NCBI RefSeq assembly: GCF_000699445.3
Contig: NC_067198.1
Span: 30,693,536 to 30,757,535, forward strand
Reading direction: 5' to 3'
Length of the DNA stretch: 64,000 nt
Source: Schistosoma haematobium
Lineage: Eukaryota; Platyhelminthes; Trematoda; Strigeidida; Schistosomatidae
Positions 10,059-20,880 of this stretch are shown here, piece after piece. A program made the translations under genes and the position numbers. The notes beneath the pieces are model-generated. The model had not been told where the DNA came from. It made no database searches and saw only the letters and a program-made list of their open reading frames with translations. How positions within the stretch are numbered: the first letter of the stretch is position 1; the number at the start of each line of letters is the position of its first letter.

Positions 10059-13000
10059 CTGGGATAAAAGTTAAATGAGAGTTGTACATCATTTTATGTA
10101 TGACAAAATATAGAAAAAAATTATGTACAGGTAAATTCGAAAAAGGGAGGTTACCGTTATTAAAATCTAAATTGTATATCTAATATTTTTGAACTCAGAA
10201 ACAACAAGAATGGATGTGGTAACCAAAAACAATTGATTGACGGGATTGTGACAAATTTACAAATACCTATTAACTCCAATGTCAATTCACATGAAGGTGA
10301 ATAAGAGCCCATGTAACGAGTAGGTGCATAATAATCCAGAAGAAACTACGGTGAATAACCTTACCACTGACGTATATAATTTGAACTGTAAGGGGGTGAC
10401 TGGAGGTAGTCGACAGGAAACCCAAAACCTGTTTCGTGCTATTTGACACTTACCAACAAGGTGTAATCTTTTTGGAACAGATGCTCCCTGGCAGACTTGA
10501 TTCCGTGTCACCCAGCTTTACAGTTGGTGTTATCACTAAGCTATCCGGGGCGCAACTGATCTGTAGGACTCAGATGTATTTACAACTGATTGATCACTGA
10601 GTAGTAACCAATCGCAAAGTCCTTAGTATTAACTGAACTCTGTCGATCCAGTTGCAGTGTGATCACTTGTCGAAGTGACTTGATATTGTTTACATTATGC
10701 TGAGGTGCCAAATGGTATGAAACCTAGATATATGGTTTCCTGTCGACTACTCCCAATCACCACCTTACTTCCCAATATGCTGCGCGCAATGTCGAGCCAC
10801 TTAGACTAGTGACCACACTGTATGATTCAATCAGCACTAAAAAGGACTAGACATACATGACATTCATTGATCAACCAATTGTAAATCAGACATTTTAGGT
10901 ATTACATAAATATATAAGAGAAGACGAATATGATGTGTTTTTGTTGTGGACAGGGAATGTATGTAAATCCTCCATATGATGATGATGTCCCCAACAACAT
11001 ATTTATTTATTTATTTGAACACATAAATATTGGTACAAGAGGGCACCAAATATAGATGCACCACACAAAACAATGAGAATTTAAAGACAAGGAAAAAAAG
11101 GTAAGCGGCGTGAAAGAAAAGAGGAACAATAACGAACTGATTGGTGTAAGGTAGTGCAATAATAATAATAGTAATAATGGGGGAACGGAAAGGTACAATC
11201 AGAAGAAATCTTTCAGTTAAGGAAGAAACAACCACTTTTTATGAAGAAAGTAAAAGAAGGTTACTGCAGGATCGCCACTGGCTTCTATTCTGAGCCATAT
11301 CTGATAACGTCTCTAGCCACTGTGTCGCACCATCTGTCGGACCCCAGCCAGGGAGTCGTGAAGGACCAACACAAGCCAGTCTTTTGCAGCTTTCTTTCAT
11401 ACCACGACACCATGTCATACACTGATCACCTCTCCGCTTTTTCCAACCAGTCCCAGAGTCGGCAAATAATGCACGACGTGGAATTCTCTGGGACGACATT
11501 CGTAGAACATGTCCAAGCCACCGAAGTCGGTGTTTCAAGATGGTGACACCGATTGGATTATCGTCTCTGCGCCCGAATACACGATGCCGAACCTCTGCAT
11601 TACTGACATGGTGTTGCCACTGGATGTCAGCAATTTTTCGGAGACAATGATGATCAAACACAGAGAGTCATCTAACATCCTCAACTCGGAGAGGCCAGGT
11701 TTCACAAGCGTAGAGCAGAACTGCTCTCACCGACGCGTTGTAGATCCGACCTTTTACAGCCAGACTAACATCACGAAGGCGCCAAAGATGGCCCAGATTG
11801 GTATAAGCCGCTCTGGCTTTCACTATACGTGCATTGATCTCATCACTCACGCCACCACCAGCACTTATGCAGCTACCCAGATACACGAACTTCTCGACTA
11901 CTTCTATCTGCTCACCATCCAGGGTGAGTACAGGGTTAGAATCCTACCAGTCTTGTAGAAATACTTTGCACTTTGAAGGTGCAAAGCAAATACCGTACCT
12001 ACGGACACTGATTGCCAACTGATTAAGCGCGAATTGCATGTCTTGGGCATTATCGCACAGTAAGACAATATCATCCGCATACTCAAGGTCGAGAAGTCTT
12101 TCTCCAGGCAACAGATCCACACCACCATTACTTACATCCATCAGAGCTGTTTCTAGGATGTCGTCGATGGCAAAGTTGAAGGGGAATGGTGAGATTGGGC
12201 AACCCCGCCTAACCCCACTGTTCGAATGGAACAATGGAGAAAGGTGGTTGTTTGCCCTCACTCTACCCAATTACCATGATACGGCCGAGAGTGGGGTGAA
12301 CCCGCCGTCCCTCTCGAAATGCTCTCACACGGTCGTGCGTATACAGCCTCTGCCAAGGAAGTCCTACTCACTGCCTTCTCGTGGCATTACTGTTGTTTAC
12401 GAAAACGAGAGGATGAAAAGCGAATGTCCGGCGCTTCAACCGGATCCCGAACCAATGGTGCGCATGGGCTCCAATATCTTGCGGGAACAAATGGTGTATG
12501 AACCAATCGTCTGTCACCGGCTACCATGGGACTACATCTCCTTACGATGCTCTATTGCCCTGTGGATCAGACCTTCAGGTCGAAGGCTTGGGGTTGGGCC
12601 CCCTAAGACAATCACCTGCTTCGGTTTGGGCACCCGGGCAGTATCACAGCTCTCACAGAAATCAAATGAGATTTGTGTGGCGAATATGTATTTGGTGCCT
12701 CCTTGTACCAATATCTATATGTTCAAATAAAATAAATAAAAATGAAAATTGTATGCTACCACCAACAACATAAAGTGTAAAGGTATTGGCAAGCCTGCTA
12801 CTATGAGTGGTAGGCAGAGAAATGTGATTGATAAACGCGGGTAGAAGTGGTTAGGCAGTACATTATATATCCACATTAGCCCTTCTGCTCACTGTCTTTG
12901 ACTGCGGAAAACATGGTAGAAAACAAGTAGAATCCGGCAGAATTATTCCATGCAAACGATAAATTCGTTCAAAGGTGAATTCGACAAAGAAAAACTAGGC

Positions 13001-16000
13001 AGCGCATGCCGATTACTAGGTGTTCTTTTTTTCTTGATACTGTACGTTTTAGGTTCAGTGAGAGAGAAAACTGGAAGCAAAATCTGCAAAAATGAACAAT
13101 TAAGGTTCCTCATGGCGCAACGCCTATGAAATTACTGTAAATTAGCAAGAAAGTTTTGTTAAATGTAGATGCTAATAAGGCATAATCTACTGCATGTTAT
13201 TATAAGACTACGTTTTCGAGTTATGATCACTTATTAATGTACAATGTATCTATGTTAAAAAAGTAAACTTACTTAAGAGAAAATACAATCCCAAATGAAG
13301 ATAAAAGACACATAGGAAGTAGGCAATATCCTAATGTTGAAATGACACAAGTTGGTGTAACTCCCCTAGGTGTCATAACTGATAACAGGAGGTAAATACC
13401 CAAGCAACCAAATACACCTAATCCATAGATATAATTGAAGTGAATTTTTCCAGCCTACGTAGTAAAATGATAAAAAAAGAAATAAGTATACGATTACCAA
13501 AACAACTGCAATAAGGTAATCATAAAACACCAACGGTTTACATTTGTATATTAAAACTCACAAACATTAAGGTACAACCAAATAGCAGGCAGAAAACCAA
13601 AGGTCCGGCTAAATCTGTATCGTCAAGCACTTCTTGAGAACTTTCTTTAAAAGGAAGGAGGACAGATGATGTCTGAAAAACAAAAATGTGGTGTGTGACA
13701 TTGTACTACATAATATATAATCTTCAACGCATCTAAATATCAGTTTTTTTGCCAACTACATAGATATTTTTGATATATTGTCATTTGGTTTGCGCGATAG
13801 TGGAAGTGAAGAAAAAGTAACTTTTCATACAGTTCATTTTGGACATTTCGTCTCATATTTCACAAAGAAATCAAATGACAAAAATAATATTTTTCTCTTG
13901 TACTCTTTTTTATTGATACTTTCACTAACTGAAAATGGTTCATTTGCATGATGACAAAATAGTGAACGACTGGATAGATTCATGTTACCAATGGTGAATG
14001 TAGTTTTTAATCATAATAAAATTACGTCAGCAACTACTATGTATTAAGTGTTAATAAATAAAACTGCACTAAACTGAAATCAACAAACCCACAATTGACG
14101 ATAAATAATTAACTATTTCTTATATAAATATTGAAAAAAACTACTTACCTTTTGTACAATGTGACTAAAGTTGATACCAAGTTCTGCAACACAAGAAAAT
14201 ATGTAATTTTAAGTAGTTATCATACGGTAATACAATTTAGTATTTCATTATAGGAACGATTGATCTATGATATAATCAGACATAATTGTATGTGTTAGTT
14301 GTGTTTGATTGACATAATAAAAATCCATTTCAAAACGCTAATGTTTATAATATTTAAATACATACAAATACTTCATTGGAATTAATGAAGAAAATCAAAT
14401 ATGTGAAAAATCATTTCACAAGCAATTCTTGGATTCTCACTTAATAACAAGACAAAGCTGTGATTCAGTGATTTAACTAATTAGCAACTCCAAACATGAC
14501 ATCTATAATAATGAGGAAATTTGTTCTGTAAAGTAACTTGTAAATTAAGCAAAACAAGAAGACATCAGACTGAATGCTTATTTTGGTAGAGACAAAATCT
14601 TACATACACAGTCTAATGTTGTAGTGTTATGTCGAGAAATCCGAATACATGGTTGTATACTTTATTTATTAAGTAAACATTTGAACAAACATATATCAGT
14701 AAACATAAAATGGAACTAGTTCATAATAAAATGTATAAACTATGATGAATCAGTATGTAAAAGAACCTAGTAATCATAAGAAATGTTTCTAAAACAAATT
14801 GATCTGTTTCAAAATTTATCTGTGAATTAGGTTGTCAGCAGTAGTGAAGTATAAGATTGTATTATCAAGTTAAATTACTAGCTGAATTGAGTCTTACATA
14901 ACAGCACAAAATGACTAGATGATTAAAAAGTTAGACATGTTGGTGTGGTTATGAAAAGATTTGACTAATTATTAAATACATTTAATTACTCAAAACTATG
15001 AACCATTTGAATTCGGCTAAGAGGTCTGATGATATGATGAGTGCAACAAGACCTGATGATGTAACGTAGATGTCTTTTCAAAAAGCATTAGTTAATCTTA
15101 TCTGTTTAAACTCTATTCGGTTTATTTTCTGCCAACTGTTTGTCCCTAAATACACAAATCGTTAGTTAATTCCAGCCTACTACTTAAGTAAAGTTGTGAT
15201 AAATTAACGTTCCATGTGGTCTACAGTAAACATTGCTGAGTAAATTATGAGCACGGATCAATTTTAATTTTACTATTTATCTTTTGTTAAAACATTCTCA
15301 ACTTTCTTTTATGAGAATCCATTGAAGGTAACAGATACAAAGTTACACGATATTGTCTGCGTTACATAAAGTGTAATACTTTGAAAATTAGGTATAACTT
15401 TTTAAATTGACTGCACTTAACAATACTTCTTTATTTTCCAACGATTAAGTGAAAAACTAGTTTACAGACACGTTATTTTGCTGAATAACTATGCATTCTT
15501 GTTAATGTTTGTGGTAAATTCGGTAATGAACAGTTTCATTAATATAAATAAAAATAATATATTTTTAATATCCCAATGAGTAGAAAATTAGATTTTCTGA
15601 CGTTTCGTGACTTAGTGTAAGTCACTTCTTCAGAGAATAAACAACCAAATTAAAATTAATCCAAGTTGTACTATTTAAACTTGGATTAATTTTAATTTGG
15701 TTGTTTATTCTCTGAAGAAGTGACTTACACTAAGTCACGAAACGTCAGAAAATCTAATTTTCTACTCATTGGGATATTACAAATATATTGTTTTTATTTA
15801 TAACAATCAACCCAATGCTCAATTTATTCGAAATTATCAAATCAAACCCTGGTAATGATACCTAGTTTCATTAATAGTTATTGTTACTGGGTTTTAACAG
15901 TACTCCTTGATGTGTTCGCGTTACAAGCGACAACCATTCACTTTGACAACTTTAAAACTTCTGAAACTAAACAAGAGTGAATTTCAACAGTTATGCCTTA

Positions 16001-16790
16001 CAAATATAGGAGGTAGAAAACCAAGTTCATCAATAGCAAAACACATAATTGAGACGGGGCACAAAATTAACATTAATACAGCATTTAGAATGTTGTATAG
16101 AAATTGTCAAGGTCGAATTCTTAAGTTTATTGAAGCCTTAGCTATTCGTAAATTTAAACCCCCCTTATGTGTACAAAAACAATTTGTCGTAACCTTGAAT
16201 TTACCTTGGTAATCCTTAAGTCATTCTATGGCCTAGGATAACGCGACAATTTCTTATTCTTTCTCCCCCCCCTTAGTTATTTTAGTTGTACTTTTATTTG
16301 TTTGTTTGACCTTTATTAATTTTCATATAAAAATGCCTTGACAAGTATATGTGTGACCAGATTGTTCGAAATGTATAGCGCAAATACATCACATTTTTCA
16401 GATCAACTCCGTCTTCTCATTGTTCTATCGAAATTTATAAAAGGGACTAATTGCTTTAAATACATTATTACAGTGTATGGGAATGTACATATCCATAACG
16501 TATGCGCAAAACCCACGTTTGCATCATATATGCAAATAATAGTGCTGTTAAAAGTTATGGTACAGTGAAAGAGCTAGTTCTTTGAAAAATATTTAAAATG
16601 CATTTCATTCTTACCTTCCAACAGAGGTGGTTCATTTTCGTAATCCTCTTCTTTTCCTTCATACATCGCAGCAGAGGAATATTGTACTTGTGAGAAGGGA
16701 AGATTGATAGGTTGGGATGGTATTGAATTTGCATTTTCATATGAAAATTGACTGAATTGCCTAGGGAACCATGAAAAACGAACAGCGTTA
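9896..16790 (-). CDS. YIPF5: YIPF5/YIPF7 (Yip1 domain) gene, first exon not found
   Basis: Yip1-domain proteins are multi-pass membrane proteins that cycle between ER and Golgi and act with Rab GTPases in vesicle transport. Five exons are seen on the minus strand: 16790 (or 16760)-16615, 14183-14149, 13672-13562, 13454-13273 and 10058-9896. All junctions are GT-AG and in phase. Together they give about 220 residues: a Tyr/Gln/Ser-rich N-terminus, the hallmark [15 protein letters not shown], the DLAGP segment that opens the membrane domain, then hydrophobic helices to the C-terminus at VVF. Human YIPF5 is about 257 residues, so perhaps 30-40 N-terminal residues are missing. The last intron (10059-13272) carries a foldback element, an RTE and an RTE derivative. 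Intron 1-2 carries a Penelope-like element. Confidence 0.9.
10388..10768. repeat. Foldback (terminal inverted repeat) element, copy 2
   Basis: The duplicate of 2103-2482, here inside the last intron of YIPF5. One extra G in the left arm distinguishes it. Confidence 0.5.
11000..12265 (-). mobile_element. RTE (SR2-like) element, 5'-truncated, in last YIPF5 intron
   Basis: Reading on the minus strand, it starts within the RT domain at about 12265, passes [10 protein letters not shown], and ends in the (AAAT)n tail at 11000-11016. The C-terminal region is intact in length, with the usual [23 protein letters not shown] and a final W-rich segment. A TAG after LQDW and a TGA at the Arg after VEDVR are nonsense changes. 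The 5' truncation is typical of target-primed insertion. The left edge abuts a derivative in the opposite orientation. Confidence 0.9.
11239..11886 (-). pseudogene. RTE C-terminal domain with nonsense codon
   Basis: Two frames in register, interrupted by one TGA near 11665. It encodes the region after RT found in SR2-like elements. This is the only place in the window where this segment is well preserved. A decayed homologue lies at 29970-30660. Confidence 0.85.
12266..12747 (+). mobile_element. Short non-autonomous RTE derivative (5' UTR joined to 3' tail)
   Basis: It begins with the RTE 5'-end sequence (homologous to the reverse of 5803-5480) and passes directly to the RTE 3' end (TTGGTGCCTCCTTGTACCAA and a TTCAAATAAAATAAA tail), with no coding region. 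It carries an insertion of about 70 bases near 12355-12425 compared with the copy at 5480-5803; a degenerate match to part of this is in the copy at 31037-31550. Its orientation is opposite to the RTE it abuts. Confidence 0.75.
13273..13454 (-). CDS. YIPF5: YIPF5 exon: central membrane helices
   Basis: 60 codons plus two bases, acceptor CGTAG, donor GTAAGT. It contains [19 protein letters not shown] and [14 protein letters not shown], the typical Yip1 helix-loop-helix with the GYCLLP motif. Confidence 0.92.
13562..13672 (-). CDS. YIPF5: YIPF5 exon: entry into membrane domain
   Basis: 37 codons in phase 0, acceptor TTTTTCAG, donor GTGAGT. It carries [20 protein letters not shown], the family signature (ETDLAGPMVF in vertebrates). 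Confidence 0.92.
14149..14183 (-). CDS. YIPF5: YIPF5 35-base exon
   Basis: A very short exon, acceptor TTGCAG, donor GTAAGT, encoding (E)[11 protein letters not shown]. The first two bases complete a Glu codon with the preceding exon. It matches the ELGINFDHI region of YIPF5. Confidence 0.92.
15593..15639 (-). ncRNA. Hammerhead ribozyme motif of the Penelope-like element (left arm)
   Basis: Mirror copy of the motif at 15706-15752 on the other strand, identical in sequence because the arms match exactly. All core residues are kept. Confidence 0.72.
15706..15752 (+). ncRNA. Hammerhead ribozyme motif of the Penelope-like element (right arm)
   Basis: The core CTGAAGA (15712-15718) is followed by helix II GTGACTTA/TAAGTCAC (15720-15738, perfect 8-bp stem, 3-base loop), then GAAAC (15739-15743) and the cleavage triplet GTC (15744-15746). 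Helix III is only the self-complementary ACGT, so activity would be expected as a dimer, as in related minimal hammerheads. Helix I has at least four pairs (TTCT with AGAA). Confidence 0.75.
15907..16212 (+). pseudogene. C-terminal fragment of a Penelope-like GIY-YIG endonuclease ORF
   Basis: About 85 residues from roughly 15958 onward match the end of schistosome Penelope-like ORFs: [32 protein letters not shown] and [13 protein letters not shown] before the stop. The reverse transcriptase and the GIY-YIG signature itself are absent, so this is a 5'-truncated insertion. The first 17 codons look like unrelated sequence. Confidence 0.85.
16615..16790 (-). CDS. YIPF5: YIPF5 N-terminal region exon
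   Basis: It ends ..YENEPPLLE with a GTAAGA donor. Two acceptors are possible, at 16790 (TGTGCAG) and 16760 (CCCTAG); both keep the frame but enter it mid-codon, so an upstream exon with the start codon is needed and was not found. The encoded part is rich in Gln, Ser, Tyr and Pro, as in the cytosolic N-termini of this family. Confidence 0.8.
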
Positions 16791-17114
16791 CTGCACAGTT
16801 AAGTACTATAGATATAACAGAGAAGACAAACGAATTCACCAGATAAAGTAGATTGTATGGTTTAAGGAAATGGAAACCAGTTAACAATATAAGTGACATG
16901 TACCCATTCCCAACTAAATATGCAATTATAAAAAGCGATACAGTGAATGAAACTAATGGGTACATTTTATCCAATCATATCTTTACAGTAGATTGCAGAA
17001 GGCATCATATTTAGCAGAACTCTTTATATGCTAACAGTTAGTTTGTAATAACAGAAATGCTCAAGTTCAATCGTCTCATCTCCATAATTTCAGCTGGTAT
17101 ATCACCAAATTCCG

Positions 17115-17720
17115 GAATGATTACATACCTACCACCTCCCAACTATAGTTGCATTTCTTGATCTTAGGGCAGAGTTTGATCCCTTAGATCGACAGACTTT
17201 TTGGCAGTGTCCGTTATTGAAAGCCGTACCAAAGAATTACGCCGACCTTATACAGACTTTCTACTAGGATACTACTGCTCAAATCAGAGCTTATGGAGAA
17301 GTGTCATTAGAATTTTCAACCTCGAGTAGTGCTTTTCAGGGCTGTCGACTTACTCAATCTTTATTTGATTTTGTCATATACATCCATTATTGTCTGACTT
17401 TCCATGGATTAATCTCCTATCGGGATATTCACTTGTTGACTTAGAATACGCAGGTGATGTAGTCAACTAAGAAGAAAACCATGACAAAATGCAGTCTTCT
17501 GACCAACTAAAGCTAAAATACAAGGATCTATGAGATGCAAAGTGCTGCTTCAGAAGTGGCTTCGTCAGCGGCACAAATTCAGTAGGCCCGAATGACCTCT
17601 GGCAACTTGCGTTACTTGTGGCGTAGAGGAGATATCCGTCCCCCAACCAATGAACGAGTTTACTGCGCAGAAGTTTGCTTTACCCTACCTGTGTGGAACA
17701 TGGGTACTCAGAATACAGAA
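17115..17720 (+). pseudogene. Decayed RTE-type reverse transcriptase, second subfamily
   Basis: Readable in pieces: PTIVAFLDLRAEFDPLDR, then a GVRQGCPLSP-like stretch with changes, LEYAGDVV in place of the catalytic YADD, a CKVLLQ segment, and NLRYLWRRGDIRPPTNERVY from the C-terminal domain. Several stops and frame changes. It is more diverged than the elements at 2714 and 11000. Confidence 0.75.
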
Positions 17721-17805
17721 TATTTTTAGGTTACTAGTATTTGATCATACATATCTTCTAAGTATCGTTCATGTATTATGAGACCACCGAGTAAGCGATC
17801 CCGAG

Positions 17806-18130
17806 TTTATTATTTTTTAAACACAAACACTGGTACAGAGGAGCACCAAAGTGTATAAACAACACAAAAATCACTGAACTTGTGTGAGGGCTGAGATCCT
17901 GTCTGGGCACTCAAACCGAAGTGGATGTTTTCTTAGGGGGTTACTTCCTAAGCCTTTGACCCAAATGTTTAATCCGCAAGCCAATGGGGCAATGTTAAGA
18001 ATTGAGGTCGCATTGTAACCGGTGATCACGAATAGGTCTATACGCTATTTGTTTTCTAGTGATTCTGGAACCCATGTGCACCATAGGTTTAGAATCAGGG
18101 TTCCCCAACTGCTCTAGGTGGGTTCGTAGT
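17806..18130 (-). mobile_element. RTE short derivative, 5'-truncated
   Basis: The left end has the RTE 3' tail (TGGTACAGAGGAGCACCAAA on the plus strand). It continues directly into sequence homologous to the RTE 5' UTR at 5490-5700. No coding region lies in between. Confidence 0.65.
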
Positions 18131-18204
18131 GCCTATTACTATATCAAGCTCACATGGACTGTTCTAGCTTCCGGACAGAACTTGTTCATTCTTCTTAAGT
18201 CACA

Positions 18205-18660
18205 CTTCGACCGTATCAATTATTCGCTTATTAACCTTGACTGTTTTTATATGAGCGTATGTATGTTGCTTACCCTATCCATCATATGTCAGTAGCCTGT
18301 TTCTATTTCAGTATAAAAATTGAGTCACGCTTTATCAAAACAAGTTGGATCATTCGTCTTCTCTACCTCACCTCATCTTTTCGCTTTTCTTCACTCCCCT
18401 GCTTTTCATTCTGAATGTGTCTGGATAAACGAGTGCCTGAAATACATTTATCCAACGCAACCGGTATTTGACTTCCCATTATAGCCGTCACACATATACG
18501 AAGTTAAATGGAAGGTTTGTGTTCATAGCATATCAATTAAGTTTATTCAAATTGGAGTCAGATCAAAAATAAGACACCGACATGTGATGAATAGAGTAAA
18601 CAATACACACGCTCATATAAAAACAGTCAAGGTTAATAAGCGAATGATTATTGTAACCAA
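18205..18660. repeat. Long imperfect inverted repeat
   Basis: The stretch at 18216-18266 (TTCGCTTATTAACCTTGACT onward) returns as reverse complement at 18597-18645 with very few changes, and weaker matching extends the arms to about 95 bases. The interior of about 265 bases has no open frame and is C/T-rich in part. The family is unknown; it may be a MITE or a pair of inverted terminal repeats. Confidence 0.6.
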
Positions 18661-18979
18661 TATTTAGGGACTTTGAGTCCATTGTTCTCTATCTTCCTTA
18701 AAAACCTGACCCCTGAAATCTCTCTATACCATATTTTTTGTACCTGATCTTTACTACAACTGATCATATAACCGATTCTACAACTCTTGTATTTACTTTT
18801 AGAATTTCGTTAGCTCCTTTAAGCTTTAAGATAACTGCACATTTATTCTGTTGAACTGAAAGCTCATCAATACGTTACAATAACTGAAGCAAGCATTTTA
18901 CAAAACCTGATAACCAGAACACACTACTAACTAGCAGATAAATCGTGATATCAATAAAACAAAAATTGCAGGTGACAGT

Positions 18980-20880
18980 ACGTTCACCAACAACTGTCAA
19001 GAATAATTGAAACACCACGTGGAGAACTATCACACTTTCTAGTCAACTTAATACTACAGCGACTTCAAGTAAACTGTATTATGCTCCAAATCCAATGAAA
19101 GCAGAGCTATCTAGCGAAGCAGATGTGCAAAGAAATCTAAAACATTTGAGTTTTAACCTTTGAACTATCTCACCAGAATTTATTCATCCTTTGGTTTGCC
19201 TACTTTGTTAATGACTACATGACTTTTGAGGCAGCTGTGAAGGGCAGTGACATAAGCGATCAGTCAGGAACAAAGAAGGAAAACCAATCACTGAAGATCA
19301 AGAAAAGCGAAACGGGTGAGTAAATCGATCTGAAAAGTTTTTGAACAGACAAGCATAGCTGAACCCAACTTACATCGAAGTAGCACACACAATTATCTCT
19401 AGAGATGATATCTCACCAACAATAGTAGAAACTAACAATCCAATCAGATAAATCAGAAATGGCAAACAGTAGAACAAGACAACATACCAACTGAAGCACT
19501 ATAATCAGACCTTGAGGGGATTTAAATGTTCCAAGTTCCATTCCGAAAGATCTGTGAGGAAAAACAGGTACTAATAAACTGGAAAGAGGAGTACCAAATT
19601 AAGATACCGAATAAAGATCATGTGAGAATTACAAAGGGATCGTACTATTGTCAGTGCCAGGCACACTTTTCAACAATGTTGCTGAAGTCAATGAAAGGTT
19701 TAGTAGATCCATAACCTTGAGGCCAACAAAATGAATTTCATAAAGATCGATCATATACTGAACAAATCGCGACACTGAGGATTATTGTGGAACAATCATT
19801 TAAACAGAACTCATAGACATACATCGAATTCCTTGATTGTAAAAAAGCACTTGAAAGAGTGGGTAGAAAAAATACCGTATAATCTTCCATACTTTGGAGT
19901 ACCTGAAAAGATCAACACTACCATAATTAACTCCTAAGAGGAACCGGGTTGCAAAGTCGTGCATCGAGGCCAGCTCACAGGTGAATTAGAAGTGATGACT
20001 ATTTATATTTATTATTATTGGTCTGAACACATAAATATTGGTACAAGGGGGCACCAGATACATACGCGCCACACGGTGGAAGACAATGGTGCCTACGCCC
20101 AACTTCTCCCTTTTTGCTAACTGCCGGTTGGATTAAGAAAGCTTCTACAGCTCAGAAAAATCACGGAATACTGTGGGTAACTTAGATGAAGCTATATGAT
20201 TTGGCCCTCCTATTCAAATAAGAAAAAGTAAAATCCTGAAGTATCACAAAGTCGACATCAACCAAAGCGCACTTGATAGCGAAGCCCTGGAAGAGGTAAA
20301 AGATTTTACGTACCTGGGGTACATCATAGATAAACAAGGAGAATCTGATGTGGATATCAATGCATAGATCAGCAAAGGAAGACAGCATTCTCACAACTAA
20401 GAAATATCCGACATTAAGAAGAACAGTCAACCAAAAATAAGGTCAGAGTTATTAACACTAATGTTAAGACAGTCCTATTGTACGGAACTGAGAATTGGAT
20501 TGGTCGTTACCAAAAGAGTGCAGGTATTCAAAAACCTGTAGACGTTATACCCTGATCCACTAACCAGAGACAACCAACAATAACTCAATGCGGTAGAGAA
20601 TAAACTAAGCACCATCTGAGAGGGAAATTAGGAAAAGACAAATAAGGTGGACAGAGTTAACGACAGAAACTACCAAACTGAACCACAAGGTAAAACTTAA
20701 CGTGGAATCCCCAATGTGAAAAACAAGGAGGCAAACCAAGGGACATACGATACCGAGAATCGGAGGCAGGCATTAAGACCGGGAGTGCCACACGGTGACA
20801 TCTGGAAAAGAGCGGAGCACAGACTTATTTGGAGATCCCTGGTCGGCGGTCAATACAGCACGAAGAGTAACAGGCTTAAG
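18980..20880 (+). pseudogene. Decayed non-LTR retrotransposon (RTE/Perere-like)
   Basis: Traces of a reverse transcriptase ORF in order: a KSDKLSGTKKE linker trace near 19250, FRKICEEKQVLINWKEEY (19540-19600), YIEFLDCKKALERV (19830), GVPEKINT, KVVHRGQLTGE (19960), KSKILKYHKVD and DFTYLGYIIDKQGESD (20230-20360), then a C-terminal end at 20700-20880. Many stops. It is split near 20000 by a fragment of another element's 3' end. The exact family name is tentative. Confidence 0.75.
20000..20085 (-). mobile_element. 3'-end fragment of an RTE element inside an older element
   Basis: Carries the ATAAATATTGGTACAAGGGG signature and the AT-rich tail of the RTE family seen at 2714 and 11000. Only about 85 bases were inserted, a strongly 5'-truncated copy. 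Confidence 0.7.

Larger units (their letters stand above)
8284..12251. repeat. Tandem duplication, copy 2
   Basis: Second copy of the block at 1-3183, offset by 8283 bases at its left end, by 8286 after three G-run differences, and by 9068 beyond the 782-bp segment (about 11065-11846) that copy 1 lacks. This copy is joined to the rest of the YIPF5 gene on its right, so it is likely the ancestral arrangement. Confidence 0.93.
15544..15801. repeat. Near-perfect long inverted repeat
   Basis: The inner 101 bases of each arm (15567-15667 and 15678-15778) are exact reverse complements. Outside them the match continues for about 23 bases with two mismatches. The spacer is 10 bases, so RNA from either strand would form a very stable hairpin. 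Confidence 0.95.
15544..16330 (+). mobile_element. Penelope-like element (5'-truncated) with inverted terminal repeats
   Basis: Two inverted copies of a terminal repeat (15544-15667 and 15678-15801), each with a hammerhead ribozyme core, precede the C-terminal part of a GIY-YIG endonuclease ORF. Penelope-like elements are known for such partly inverted terminal repeats, hammerhead motifs and GIY-YIG domains, so the three features agree. It sits in an intron of YIPF5. Confidence 0.88.

Noticed and set aside
16555..16974. 139-codon minus-strand hydrophobic frame
   Set aside because: It overlaps the YIPF5 N-terminal exon in another frame. The YIPF5 frame (YENEPPLLE) explains the sequence and its splice sites; the hydrophobicity comes from T-rich intron DNA.
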